NCBI GenBank assembly: GCA_965221555.1
Contig: OZ244895.1
Span: 2,480,001 to 2,544,000 of the forward strand
DNA: 64,000 nt
Direction of reading: 5' to 3'
DNA from: JAJEAD01 sp965221555
GTDB lineage: Bacteria > Pseudomonadota > Gammaproteobacteria > HK1
The position numbers and the translations under genes were made by a program. Positions within the stretch are counted from its first letter, which is position 1. Every line of letters starts with the position of its first letter. This document shows positions 46,004 through 54,541 of this stretch, piece after piece. Below the pieces are notes generated by a model. It was not told the origin of the DNA. It saw only the letters and a list, made by a program, of their open reading frames with translations, and did not search any database.

Positions 46004-46255
46004 TGTCCTCCCCCTTCCTGGCGACGGGGGCAAGGGCGCTCGCGGGTCAAGCTGCGACTAGCGACCTTCGACCCTGCGGCGCCGCCCCCTGATTCGCGTC
46101 CGGCACCGTCCATGCCGACAGACGCGCGTCCCCGGTCATGTAGTGATACAACGCCAGGATTCCCGCGCTGACGGAAATCCATCGGCGTGCATCCGCCAAG
46201 ACCGTGTCGAAGGAGGCGGGGAGCGCCGGTGGGAACTCCCCGCCCCTGCTTCGGA

Positions 46256-47215
46256 TTACATCCAGCCGCGTTCCTTGTAGTACATGAGCGCGCCCGGATG
46301 GAGCGGAGCGGACAGGGAGTCCGTGATCATTTCCATTTCGTTGAGGTTGGCGAAGGCGGGATGGAGCTTCTTGAACTGGTCGAAGTTCTCGAAGACGGCC
46401 TTCACCACCGTGTACACGACCTTGTCGGGTACGTCGGTGCTGGAAATGAAGGTGGCGCCCACGCCGAAGGTCTTGATGTCTTCCTCGTTGTTGTACATGC
46501 CGGCGGGGATGGTGGCCGGGCGGTAGTAGGGACGATCCGCCACCAGCTTGTCGATCTCGGGAGCGACGGCATGCACGAGGTGAGTCGGACAGGTCGCAAG
46601 CGATTCCTGCGTGAGGGCGCTCGGATGCCCCACCAGCCAGAAGTAGGCGTCGATCTTGTTGTCGCATACCGCCTGGCCGGTCTCCGCCGACTTGAGCTCG
46701 GAGGCGAGCTTGAGGTCGCTGCGATCCCAGCCCATCGCCTCCTCGATCACTTCCCAGGTGCCGCGGGTGCCGGAGCCGACATTGCCGATATTGACCCGCT
46801 TGCCCTTGAGATCGGTGATGTTGCTGACGCCGGAGTCGTCGCGGGCGATGATGGTGACGGGCTCGGGATGTACCGAGAACACCGCCCGCAGCCCTTCGAA
46901 GGCGCCCTTGTCCTCGAACTTCGAAGTCCCCCGATAGGCATGGTACTGCCAGTCGGACTGCACGACTCCGAACTCGAGCTCCTGCGCGCGGACGGTATTG
47001 ATGTTGTAGATGGAGCCACCGGTCGACTCGGCCGAGCAGCGGATTCCGGTTTCCTTGCGCATCTTGTTGACGAGGCGGCAGATCGCGCCTCCGGTCGGAT
47101 AATAGACACCGGTCACGCCACCGGTACCGATGGAAATGAACTGCTCCGCGGCCACGGGGCCCGACATGAAGGCCACGGCAAGCGCCGCGGCTACCGCATG
47201 GACGTACTTTCGCAT
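46256..47215 (-). CDS. TAXI-family TRAP transporter solute-binding protein
   Basis: 319 aa with a signal peptide (1-22, cleaved after VAA). Family features: ISIGTGGVTGVYYPTGGAICRLVN, ESTGGSIYNINTVRAQELEFGVVQSD, KGKRVNIGNVGSGTRGTWEVI and KIDAYFWLVGHPSALTQE. GAGGAG precedes the ATG. It captures substrate in the periplasm for the fused permease encoded 252 bp downstream. Ligand not predictable. Confidence 0.94.
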   Translation of the reverse strand: MRKYVHAVAAALAVAFMSGPVAAEQFISIGTGGVTGVYYPTGGAICRLVNKMRKETGIRCSAESTGGSIYNINTVRAQELEFGVVQSDWQYHAYRGTSKFEDKGAFEGLRAVFSVHPEPVTIIARDDSGVSNITDLKGKRVNIGNVGSGTRGTWEVIEEAMGWDRSDLKLASELKSAETGQAVCDNKIDAYFWLVGHPSALTQESLATCPTHLVHAVAPEIDKLVADRPYYRPATIPAGMYNNEEDIKTFGVGATFISSTDVPDKVVYTVVKAVFENFDQFKKLHPAFANLNEMEMITDSLSAPLHPGALMYYKERGWM

Positions 47216-47380
47216 ATGCCTCTACTCCTCAAGCTCGGCTTGTTGAAACTCTGATACCTGTCCGGGCGGATCGGCCGCCTGAACATCAGCGACGGAGGCT
47301 GGGCCCGCATATCTGCGGCAACAGCTCCCGGGCGCCTCAATGGAATGATAGCGTACCGAGCGCTTCCAACCCCGAACTGG

Positions 47381-48223
47381 TCAGCTCGGTGTGATGCCGC
47401 GCATGCGTTCGCTGCGCCGGCGCAACCACTCCATGGTGAACATGAGGAGGATGGAAACGATGATCAGCATCGTCGCGGCCGCGATGATGGTGGGGCTCAA
47501 GAGCTCGCGAATCCCGCTCCACATCCGCCGCGGAACCGTGTGCTGTTCAGAGCTGGCGAGGAAGAGCACGACCACGATCTCGTCCCAGGAAGCGGCAAAC
47601 GCGAAGAGGCTTCCGGAGACCACGCCCGGGGTGATGATGGGCAGCGTGACCTTGCGAAACACGCGCACCGGATTCGCGCCGAGTATGGCGCCGGCCCGCA
47701 CGAGGTTGTGGTCGAAGCCCTGAAGGGTCGCCGACACCGTGATCACGACGAACGGAACGCCGAGCGTGGTGTGGGCGAGGATGATGCCGGTCAGGCTGCT
47801 CACCAGACCGACCTGGGCGTAGAAGTAGAACATCCCCACCGCGATCACCACGATCGGCACCATGATCGGGGAGATGAGAATCGCCATGACCGCGGCCTTT
47901 CCCGGGAAGTTCGCGCGGGTGAGTCCGAGCGCCGCCAGCGTGCCGAGGACGGTGGCGAGAAGGGTCGCGCACACCGCGACCACCACACTGTTGACCATCG
48001 AACGCTGCCACAGGATGGAGATCGGAGAGTCTCCGAAGATCTCCCCGTACCAGCGCCACGAGAAGCCCTCCATGGGATAGGTAAAGAAGGGCACCGGATT
48101 GAAGCCCAGGGGAATGATGACCAGGATGGGCATGATCAGGAAGAAGAAGATCAGCCCGCACAGAACACGGAATGTGTAGTACCACGCCTTCTCGAGCGGT
48201 GTTGCGTAGGGTGCGACGGCCAT
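47381..48223 (-). CDS. ABC transporter permease, PotC type
   Basis: 280 aa, six predicted TM helices, BPD_transp_1 fold. The EAA-loop that docks to the ATPase is NLVRAGAILGANPVRVFRKVTLPIITPG. It starts 4 bp after the stop of the PotB-type gene. With its neighbours it forms an importer of the spermidine/putrescine or small-organic class (MOI/POPT family). The exact substrate is not readable. Confidence 0.92.
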   Translation of the reverse strand: MAVAPYATPLEKAWYYTFRVLCGLIFFFLIMPILVIIPLGFNPVPFFTYPMEGFSWRWYGEIFGDSPISILWQRSMVNSVVVAVCATLLATVLGTLAALGLTRANFPGKAAVMAILISPIMVPIVVIAVGMFYFYAQVGLVSSLTGIILAHTTLGVPFVVITVSATLQGFDHNLVRAGAILGANPVRVFRKVTLPIITPGVVSGSLFAFAASWDEIVVVLFLASSEQHTVPRRMWSGIRELLSPTIIAAATMLIIVSILLMFTMEWLRRRSERMRGITPS

Positions 48224-48227
48224 CGCT

Positions 48228-49514
48228 TCAGTTCATCCGGATGTTGCCCACGCCCACCAGGCGCTGGTACATGATGAAGAAGATCATCACGCACACCAGG
48301 AGCAACGCGCTGAGCGCGGCAGCGAGCCCCCAGTTGACCGTGGTGTTGACGTGGAAGGCGATGAAGTAGCTCAGCATCTGGTCGGCCGGTCCTCCCACCA
48401 GCGCCGGCGTGATGTAGTAGCCGAGCGACAGGATGAACACGAGCAGCACGCCCGCCCCCACCCCGGGCAGGGTCTGGGGAAGGTAGACCTTGATGAAGGC
48501 GCTCACGGGATTCGCCCCCAGCGAAGCCGCCGCCTTCATGTGGTAGGGATCGATACCCTTCATGACGCTGAACATCGGCAGCACCATGAAGGGCAGCAGA
48601 ATGTGCACCATGGCGATGTAGGTGCCCATGCGATTGCGCACCAGTTGCACCGGCTCGTCCCAGAGGCCGAAATAGATCGCGAGATCGTTGATCACCCCCT
48701 CGTTCTGAAGCAGCACCAGCCAGGCGGTGGTGCGCACCAGAAGCGAAGTCCAGAAGGGGAGCAGCAGCAGCAGGATCAGCAGGTTGCTCTGCTTGGTGGG
48801 CAAGGTGCCGAGGAGATAGGCGATGGGAAAGCCGAGCACCAGGCACAGAATGGTCACCACCGCGCTGATCACGATCGTGCGCCACAGCACTTCGACGTGG
48901 ATGGCCTGGTCCTCGCTGATGGGGACGATGTCGGTGTTCTCGTCGTAGTCGCGGTCGATGGAGCGAAGCAGGTACCACGCGGTGTGCGGAGGCGACGCCT
49001 GCCGAATGATCGACCAATAGCGCCGCTCGCCCCAGCGCTTGTCGAGGCTGGTGAAGCGCTCCAGCATGTCGGCGCCCTCGAGTACCGCCTCTTCGCCTTC
49101 GCTCTTGATCGCGCGTTCGAGCTTGGTGCCGGTCTTGAACAGCATCGAGCGGAACCCCGATGCGTGGTAGTTGAGGCGTTTGGCCGCCTTGCCAAGCGTC
49201 TTCGCCTCCTTCGCGACTACCACTTCGGCGGCGAAGGTCTGCATCGTCTCGTTGGGAGGGAACCCTTCTCCGTCCCAGAGCCGCATCTCGGCGGCGGTGC
49301 GTGGCAGCACCTGGAGGATCTCCGGGTTCTCGACGCTTCGCACCAGCATGAGGATGATGGGGATCGCGAAGGTGACCATGAGAAAAAGGAAGAGCGGACT
49401 GATAAGCCCGATCGCCTTGATCTTGCGCATCCGCTCCGCGCGTTCGAGACGGATCTTGAGCGGCACTCCATCGAGCATGATGGGACCGGTGGGAGGCAAG
49501 CCTACGGCGGCCAC
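48228..49514 (-). CDS. ABC transporter permease, PotB type, with large periplasmic insertion
   Basis: 428 aa, about 130 longer than E. coli PotB. TM1 is at about 36-58 (GLISPLFLFLMVTFAIPIIL). A hydrophilic insertion follows at about 65-200, rich in Lys, Glu and Arg and predicted helical. Five more TMs follow, with the EAA loop MKAAASLGANPVSAFIKVYLPQTLPG. GTG start at 49514; an internal ATG at 49478 is possible. Same operon as the ATPase and PotC-type genes. Confidence 0.9.
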   Translation of the reverse strand: MAAVGLPPTGPIMLDGVPLKIRLERAERMRKIKAIGLISPLFLFLMVTFAIPIILMLVRSVENPEILQVLPRTAAEMRLWDGEGFPPNETMQTFAAEVVVAKEAKTLGKAAKRLNYHASGFRSMLFKTGTKLERAIKSEGEEAVLEGADMLERFTSLDKRWGERRYWSIIRQASPPHTAWYLLRSIDRDYDENTDIVPISEDQAIHVEVLWRTIVISAVVTILCLVLGFPIAYLLGTLPTKQSNLLILLLLLPFWTSLLVRTTAWLVLLQNEGVINDLAIYFGLWDEPVQLVRNRMGTYIAMVHILLPFMVLPMFSVMKGIDPYHMKAAASLGANPVSAFIKVYLPQTLPGVGAGVLLVFILSLGYYITPALVGGPADQMLSYFIAFHVNTTVNWGLAAALSALLLVCVMIFFIMYQRLVGVGNIRMN

Positions 49515-49568
49515 GACTCTAACGTTCCCTTGCCGTCTTGCCAGGCGCCACTCGGACCTGGTTCCCGT

Positions 49569-50660
49569 TCACGCGTCCAGCGCCCGGCAGTCGGCCGGGT
49601 TCCAGCCCACGGTGCGCGTCTCGCCGACCTCGAGCCGCGGCGCGTCGCCGCTTCGCGGCACCTTGATGATGAAGTCGTCGTGCAGACACACGTTCACCCG
49701 CACCCGGGTGTGGTCGCCCAGGTAGATGAGCTCCTCCACCCGGGCTTCGAATCGGTCCGGGTAGCCGTCGCTCGGTGGGTCTATCTTGACGCTCTCGGGG
49801 CGCAGCGAGAGCGTGGTGCGCTTGCCCACGCCCGCGATGTTCACCGCGAGCGCGGTCACCGTGCCGCCGCCGTCGATCTCGACCTGGCATTCGCTGCCGT
49901 TCACCGCGGTGACCGTGCCCATCAGGCGGTTGTTCTCGCCGATGAACTGGGCGACGAAGGCGTTGTCCGGCTCCTCGTAGAGCACCTGCGGACTCGCGAT
50001 CTGCTGCACTTCCCCCTCGTTGAACACCGCGATGCGGTTCGACATGGTGAGCGCCTCACCCTGGTCGTGCGTCACGTAGACGACCGTTACCCCCACCGTC
50101 TCGTGAATGTGCTTGAGCTCGTACTGCATGTTCTCCCGGAGCTGCCGGTCGAGCGCGCCCAGGGGCTCGTCCATCAGCACGAGCTGCGGCTCGTAGACGA
50201 GCGCGCGCGCCACCGCGACCCGCTGCTGCTGGCCCCCGGACAACTGGGTGGGCCGGCGGCGACTGAACTCGCTCAAACGCACCATCGCGAGCGCCCGGTC
50301 GATCTTCTCCTTGATCTGGTCCTTCGGCAACTTGCGCGCTTCGAGGGGAAACGCGAGGTTCTCCTCGACCGTCATGTGGGGGAAGAGCGCGTAGTTCTGG
50401 AAGACCATTCCGATGTCACGACGGTAGGGCGGCACGTTCTTGAGCGAGCGCCCTCCCAGCAGGATGTCCCCGTGGGTTATCGACTCGAAGCCGGCCAGCA
50501 TCAGCAGGGTGGTCGTCTTGCCCGAGCCCGAGGGGCCGAGCATGGTGAGGAACTCGCCCTGCCCGACCTTCATGTTCAGGCTCTTCACGACCAGCGTCTC
50601 GCCGTCGAAGGTCTTGTCCACGTTGTTGAATTCGACGAGAGCGCCGTTCTCACTCACCAT
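49569..50660 (-). CDS. ABC transporter ATP-binding protein, PotA type
   Basis: 363 aa from ATG 50660. Walker A GPSGSGKT, Q-loop MVFQNYALFPHMTVEENLAF, signature LSGGQQQRVAVARAL, Walker B LVLMDEPLGALD, H-switch VTHDQ. The C-terminal TOBE/OB domain (about 240-363) contains IGENNRLMGTVTAV and LRPESVKI. First gene of the minus-strand operon; a predicted promoter lies at 50743-50770. Divergent from the binding-protein gene. Confidence 0.94.
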   Translation of the reverse strand: MVSENGALVEFNNVDKTFDGETLVVKSLNMKVGQGEFLTMLGPSGSGKTTTLLMLAGFESITHGDILLGGRSLKNVPPYRRDIGMVFQNYALFPHMTVEENLAFPLEARKLPKDQIKEKIDRALAMVRLSEFSRRRPTQLSGGQQQRVAVARALVYEPQLVLMDEPLGALDRQLRENMQYELKHIHETVGVTVVYVTHDQGEALTMSNRIAVFNEGEVQQIASPQVLYEEPDNAFVAQFIGENNRLMGTVTAVNGSECQVEIDGGGTVTALAVNIAGVGKRTTLSLRPESVKIDPPSDGYPDRFEARVEELIYLGDHTRVRVNVCLHDDFIIKVPRSGDAPRLEVGETRTVGWNPADCRALDA

Positions 50661-51097
50661 CGCGCCATCCACTCCTTGCTCGTTCGCCCCCGCACCGTGT
50701 TTCCACCGTGCGCGGACCGCCGAGAGATTGTCCCCGCGGGGGATACTAAGGCAAGCGCGCACGCATTCAAAACCCGGCGCCCCGCCTCACCGCTTGACGA
50801 GGGCGGTGGGCGCGCGGGTTCCGGCGGGGGCGAGGGGGTTGCGCGGCCCGGGCGCGCAGGCATACCCGCCCCGCTCCGCGCCCCGACTCGCGTGCAGCCC
50901 CGTCCATGCCGGCGGCGGCGCGAGCGCGGCTGTGGATCGGAAAAGAGCAGGTCCAGGGAGGGGCCGATCCGCCCACGGGCCGATCTGGAAGTGACGTACC
51001 AAATCCGGCAGGATTGCGCCCGAGTCCGAGCGGGGGTAGCGGTCGAAGCGTCGCCCCTCTCGCGGCCTGTTCCGAAACCCACAGGAGACCTGCAACG
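50661..51097. other. Divergent intergenic region of the ABC importer
   Basis: 437 bp between the ATPase gene (minus) and the binding-protein gene (plus). It must hold both promoters; only the minus-strand one is clear. The plus-strand ribosome binding site ACAGGAGACC is at 51081-51090. No open frame here has support. Confidence 0.5.
50743..50770 (-). promoter_or_regulatory. Predicted sigma-70 promoter of the potABC-like operon
   Basis: On the minus strand TTGAAT (50770-50765), 16-bp spacer, TAGTAT (50748-50743). The start would be near 50736, with a ~75-nt leader. A weaker overlapping alternative uses TTGCCT and GACAAT. Confidence 0.45.
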
Positions 51098-52156
51098 ATG
51101 AAGTTCAAGAACATCACGGTCCTGGGCGCCAGCCTCACGCTGCTCGCGATGGGATCATCCGGCATCGCCCTCGCCGGCACCATTACCGTCACGTCCTGGG
51201 GCGGTTCTTACAGTGAGAGCCAGCGCAAGGCGTACTACGAGCCCTTCATGGCCGAGACCGGACACACACTGCTCGAGGACGAGTGGGACGGCAGCCTGGC
51301 CCTCATCCGGGCGATGGTGGAGACCGGGAACTACAAGTCCCACGTCATCGACGGCTCGGTAACCGCCGCTCAGGCGGGGTGCGACGAAGGCTTCCTCGAG
51401 ACCATCGACTACGAACGCCTTGGATTCTCCCCCGACGATCTGATCGACGGCGCCTCGCACGAGTGCGGCATCGGCACCATCACCTACGCCACCCTGTTCG
51501 CCTACCGCAGCGACGTGTTTCCGAACGATCCCCCGGGAAGCTGGGCCGACTTCTGGAACGTCGACAAGTATCCCGGCAAGCGGGCCCTGAAGAAGGACGA
51601 GGCGCAGGCGACGCTCGAGTTCGCCCTCATCGCCGATGGCGTGCCCACCTCGGAGGTCTATGACGTGCTGGCAGCCGATGGTGGCATCGATCGCGCCTTC
51701 GCCAAGCTGGACGAGATCAAGGACCACCTGATCTACTGGGAGACCGGAGCCCACGCGCCGCAGCTCCTCGCCGACAAGGAAGTGGTCATGACCAGCGGCT
51801 GGAACGGGCGCTTCTACACCGCGGTGGTCAACGACGGACAGCCCTTCGAGATGGTATGGAACGGTCAGGCGCTGGACTTCGACTACTGGTTCATCCCGAA
51901 GGACCACCCGGAGCTCGACCTCGCCTACGAGTTCCTGCGCTTCGCGTCGCGTCCGGACCGCCAGGGTGATCAGACCAACTACATCGCCTACGGCCCGGTG
52001 GTGAAGGCGGCGTCGGATCACATCAATCCCGACATCCTGCCGCATCTGCCCACTGCTCCGGAGAATCTGGAGAACCACTTCGTCTTGAATGTGGAGTTCT
52101 GGGGCGACAACCGCGAGAGCCTGAAGGCCCGCATGGCGACCTGGGCAGCCAAGTAG
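51098..52156 (+). CDS. ABC transporter periplasmic binding protein, PotD type
   Basis: 352 aa from ATG 51098, with AGGAG upstream. Signal peptide 1-26 (MKFKNITVLGASLTLLAMGS, cleaved near ALAG). Mature part begins TITVTSWGGSYSESQRKAYYEPF, the SBP_bac_8/PotD pattern. Other marks: YATLFAYRSDVF, GSWADFWNVDKYPGKRAL. Delivers substrate to the divergent permease operon. Closest by pattern to the spermidine/putrescine group, but the key polyamine-binding acidic residues were not checked. A strong terminator follows. Confidence 0.93.
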   Translation: MKFKNITVLGASLTLLAMGSSGIALAGTITVTSWGGSYSESQRKAYYEPFMAETGHTLLEDEWDGSLALIRAMVETGNYKSHVIDGSVTAAQAGCDEGFLETIDYERLGFSPDDLIDGASHECGIGTITYATLFAYRSDVFPNDPPGSWADFWNVDKYPGKRALKKDEAQATLEFALIADGVPTSEVYDVLAADGGIDRAFAKLDEIKDHLIYWETGAHAPQLLADKEVVMTSGWNGRFYTAVVNDGQPFEMVWNGQALDFDYWFIPKDHPELDLAYEFLRFASRPDRQGDQTNYIAYGPVVKAASDHINPDILPHLPTAPENLENHFVLNVEFWGDNRESLKARMATWAAK

Positions 52157-52204
52157 ACCGCCGAACCTTGACGCCGGCGTTCCTTGTGACGCCGCGCATC
52201 CTCG

Positions 52205-52237
52205 AACGCCCGCGACACCTCGTCGCGGGCGTTTTTT
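52205..52237 (+). terminator. Rho-independent terminator after the binding-protein gene
   Basis: A perfect 12-bp stem AACGCCCGCGAC / GTCGCGGGCGTT around loop ACCTC, followed by TTTT. It ends the binding-protein transcript about 50 bp after its stop. Confidence 0.9.
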
Positions 52238-52361
52238 CGTGCTCGGGAGCCGGGGCCCGGTCCCCGGGCATTTTGCCGCGGGGTGTCCTCACCCGCCTCG
52301 CCCACCTCCCTCGCCTCGCCCGCGCCACAAGCGTGACGAGTCCGCCCGCCGGCAGCCTCGC

Positions 52362-53600
52362 ATGAGCCAGGGCGAAGAAGCATCCGTGGCGCCCGGGGCC
52401 CTCGCCGCCCACCAGCCGCTTGCGGGAATCCGCGTGGTGGAGCTCGGCAGCAGCGTCGCCGCGCCCTACGCGGCGTGGCTACTTGCCGCGCTCGGCGCCG
52501 AGGTGCTCAAGGTGGAGCGCCCGGGCGCGGGTGACGACGCGCGCCAGTGGGGAGAGCTGTTCCCCGACGGCCGCTCCTCGTTCTTCGAAGCCCTCAACCG
52601 CGACAAGCTCGGAATCACCGTCGATCTGAAGGACGAGGCGGAGCGCGCATGGCTTCGCGGCCTCTGTGCGACCGACATCGACGTGGTGGTACAGAACCTG
52701 CGCCCCGGCGTCGTCGAGCGCTACGGCCTCGGGGCCGCGGCGCTGACCCGGGAGAACCCGCGCCTGGTCTATTGCAATCTCGGAGCCTTCGGCGACCGGG
52801 GACCACTGCGCGAGCATCCCGGCTACGACCCCCTGATGCAGGCCTGCGGGGGCATCATGAGCGTCACCGGCGAGGAGGGGCGTCCCCCGGTGCGGGTAGG
52901 CACGTCGATAATCGACATGGGTACCGGAATGTGGTGCGTCATCGGCATCCTCGGCGCCCTGTATCGCCGGTCGATCACCGGGCGGGGTTGCGTGGTGGAC
53001 GCCTCGCTTTACGAGACCGCCCTGGGGTGGATGACCATTTTCACGAGCGTGATGCAGGCGGCGGGCCGCAGTCCCGGCCGGCAGGGCAGCGGCATCCGCG
53101 GGCTCGCGCCCTATCAGGCCTACGAATGCGCAGACGGCTACCTCATGATCGCCGCGCCGAACGACCGGCTCTTCGCCCGCCTCGCGGGCGCGCTCGACCA
53201 CCCCGAGTGGCCCGCCGACGAGCGCTTCGACTCCAACCAGAAACGTTCCCGCAACCTCGCCGCGCTGAACCGTCTGCTCGCACCGGTGCTCGCGACGCGG
53301 CCCAGGGCCCACTGGCAGGCGAAGCTCGATGCGGCGGGAGTGCCGAGTGCCCCGGTGCGCGCCACCGCCGAGGTGCTGGAACACGAACAGACCCTCGCGC
53401 TCGAGATTCTCCAGAGTCTGCCCGGAGACCCCTTGCGCCGCGTGGGCATGCCGCTTCGCTTCGACGGCGAACGCCCGCCCCTTCGCGGTCCCGCTCCCTC
53501 CCTCGGCCAGCACGACGCCGAAGTGAAGGGACAGGACCGGCCTGCGGGGCAAGAGAGCGCCGATCGGACTCCGCCGGGCTCCCGCGGCGAAAGTTCCTGA
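52362..53600 (+). CDS. Class III CoA-transferase (CaiB/BaiF family)
   Basis: 412 aa from ATG 52362. Transfers CoA between acyl-CoA and a free acid. The N-terminal GIRVVELGSSVAAPYAAWLLAALGAEVLKVE, then DKLGITVDLKDE, and catalytic Asp185 in GTSIIDMGTGM are typical; the C-terminal part has GLAPYQAYECADGYLMIAAPNDRLF. The family acts on carnitine, oxalate, succinate and others; the specificity is not evident. It stands alone after a terminator, with its own promoter presumably in the 120-bp gap. Confidence 0.92.
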   Translation: MSQGEEASVAPGALAAHQPLAGIRVVELGSSVAAPYAAWLLAALGAEVLKVERPGAGDDARQWGELFPDGRSSFFEALNRDKLGITVDLKDEAERAWLRGLCATDIDVVVQNLRPGVVERYGLGAAALTRENPRLVYCNLGAFGDRGPLREHPGYDPLMQACGGIMSVTGEEGRPPVRVGTSIIDMGTGMWCVIGILGALYRRSITGRGCVVDASLYETALGWMTIFTSVMQAAGRSPGRQGSGIRGLAPYQAYECADGYLMIAAPNDRLFARLAGALDHPEWPADERFDSNQKRSRNLAALNRLLAPVLATRPRAHWQAKLDAAGVPSAPVRATAEVLEHEQTLALEILQSLPGDPLRRVGMPLRFDGERPPLRGPAPSLGQHDAEVKGQDRPAGQESADRTPPGSRGESS

Positions 53601-53739
53601 ATCCGCGCCTCGGCGCGGGGTGTGCGATGGCCGCGGGCCGGTAGACGGCGTACGTCGCGCGAGCCTCTTCGCCGGAGTCCGCACAATGTCGAGTCCATCA
53701 AGGGGAGTATAGAAAATATATCTGGAACAATGTCCTACC

Positions 53740-54031
53740 TCCGCAAGTTACACCGATTTCCTAGCTAACGAACGCCAGTATGCTCGCGGCTGCGGGCCTC
53801 CCTCCGTCGCGCCGCTTTCGACTTCGTGTCGGCTACCTGCTCGGCTCCGCAGTCCTTGGGCGAAGCTTTCCGGCCTGGGCAAGCCATCCTTGGCTTGCCC
53901 GCTCGCCGACCGTTGCGCGCCACCGACGTTTCGCCTGTTTCCGGCTCGCCCTGCAGCTTCTTTCGGTCCGTGCGCCCTGCTATCGCGGCATCTTGGCGCC
54001 CGAGACGGTGGAAATCGGGAAAAATTGCGAG
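53740..54031 (-). mobile_element. YTAR palindromic element, copy K (long form, inverted, 292 bp)
   Basis: Ends CCGCAAGTTACACCG and GAAATCGGGAAAAATTGCGAG. Right flank CTAG (54032-54035), shared with the left flank of copy L. The internal module is clear at about 53848-53957, itself partly palindromic (GGCAAGCC ... GGCTTGCC). The 140 bp between the CoA-transferase stop and this element hold no gene; a short AT-rich stretch lies at 53709-53728. Confidence 0.8.
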
Positions 54032-54035
54032 CTAG

Positions 54036-54211
54036 CCCGGATGTTTGACCGATTCTCGTAGCGAGGGCGCCAAGATGCCGTGATAGTGGGGCGCACGGAC
54101 TGAGAGACGCTGAAGGCGTAGCCGACACTACGTCGAAGCGGCTTGAGGGAGTACGGCCCGCTAACACGTGCATATTGGCGTCCGCAGTAGAAAATCGGTG
54201 AAACATCCGGG
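54036..54211 (+). mobile_element. YTAR palindromic element, copy L (176 bp, intact duplication)
   Basis: Left end CCCGGATGTTTGACCG, right end CGGTGAAACATCCGGG. Flanked by CTAG at 54032-54035 and 54212-54215. Follows copy K with only the shared CTAG between. The 146 bp from here to copy M contain no gene. Confidence 0.9.
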
Positions 54212-54365
54212 CTAGGGCAGGAAGCCGCCCGGAAGGACTGCTTCGTTACTCCTTCTGCACTTGGCAGACGAGCTGTCGGCACTATCGGCACAAGACCGGA
54301 AGAACCAAAAAATGTACAAAGGCGGAGTACACGCAGAGTCTCAGGAGTGCGCCGTGCCGGACTAG

Positions 54366-54541
54366 CCCGGATGATTCACCGATTTTCGTAGCGAGGGCGT
54401 CAAGATGCCGTGATAGTGGGGCGCACGGACCGAAAGACGCTGAAGGCGTAGCCGACACTACGTCGAAGCGGCTTGAGGGAGTACGACCCGCTAACACGAG
54501 CATATTGACGTCCGCAGTAGGAAATCGGTGAATCATCCGGG
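54366..54541 (+). mobile_element. YTAR palindromic element, copy M (176 bp, at a stop codon)
   Basis: Ends CCCGGATGATTCACCG and CGGTGAATCATCCGGG pair perfectly, both arms carrying the same change from TTTCA to ATTCA. Flanked by CTAG at 54362-54365 and 54542-54545. The right CTAG contains the TAG stop codon of the minus-strand MFS gene. Confidence 0.92.

Noticed and set aside
46047..46199. Possible 50-codon minus-strand gene between the TAXI binding protein and the TRAP permease, ending ALYHYMTGDARLSAW...
   Set aside because: A hydrophobic stretch is present, but the start would be TTG with no ribosome binding site and no recognisable family.
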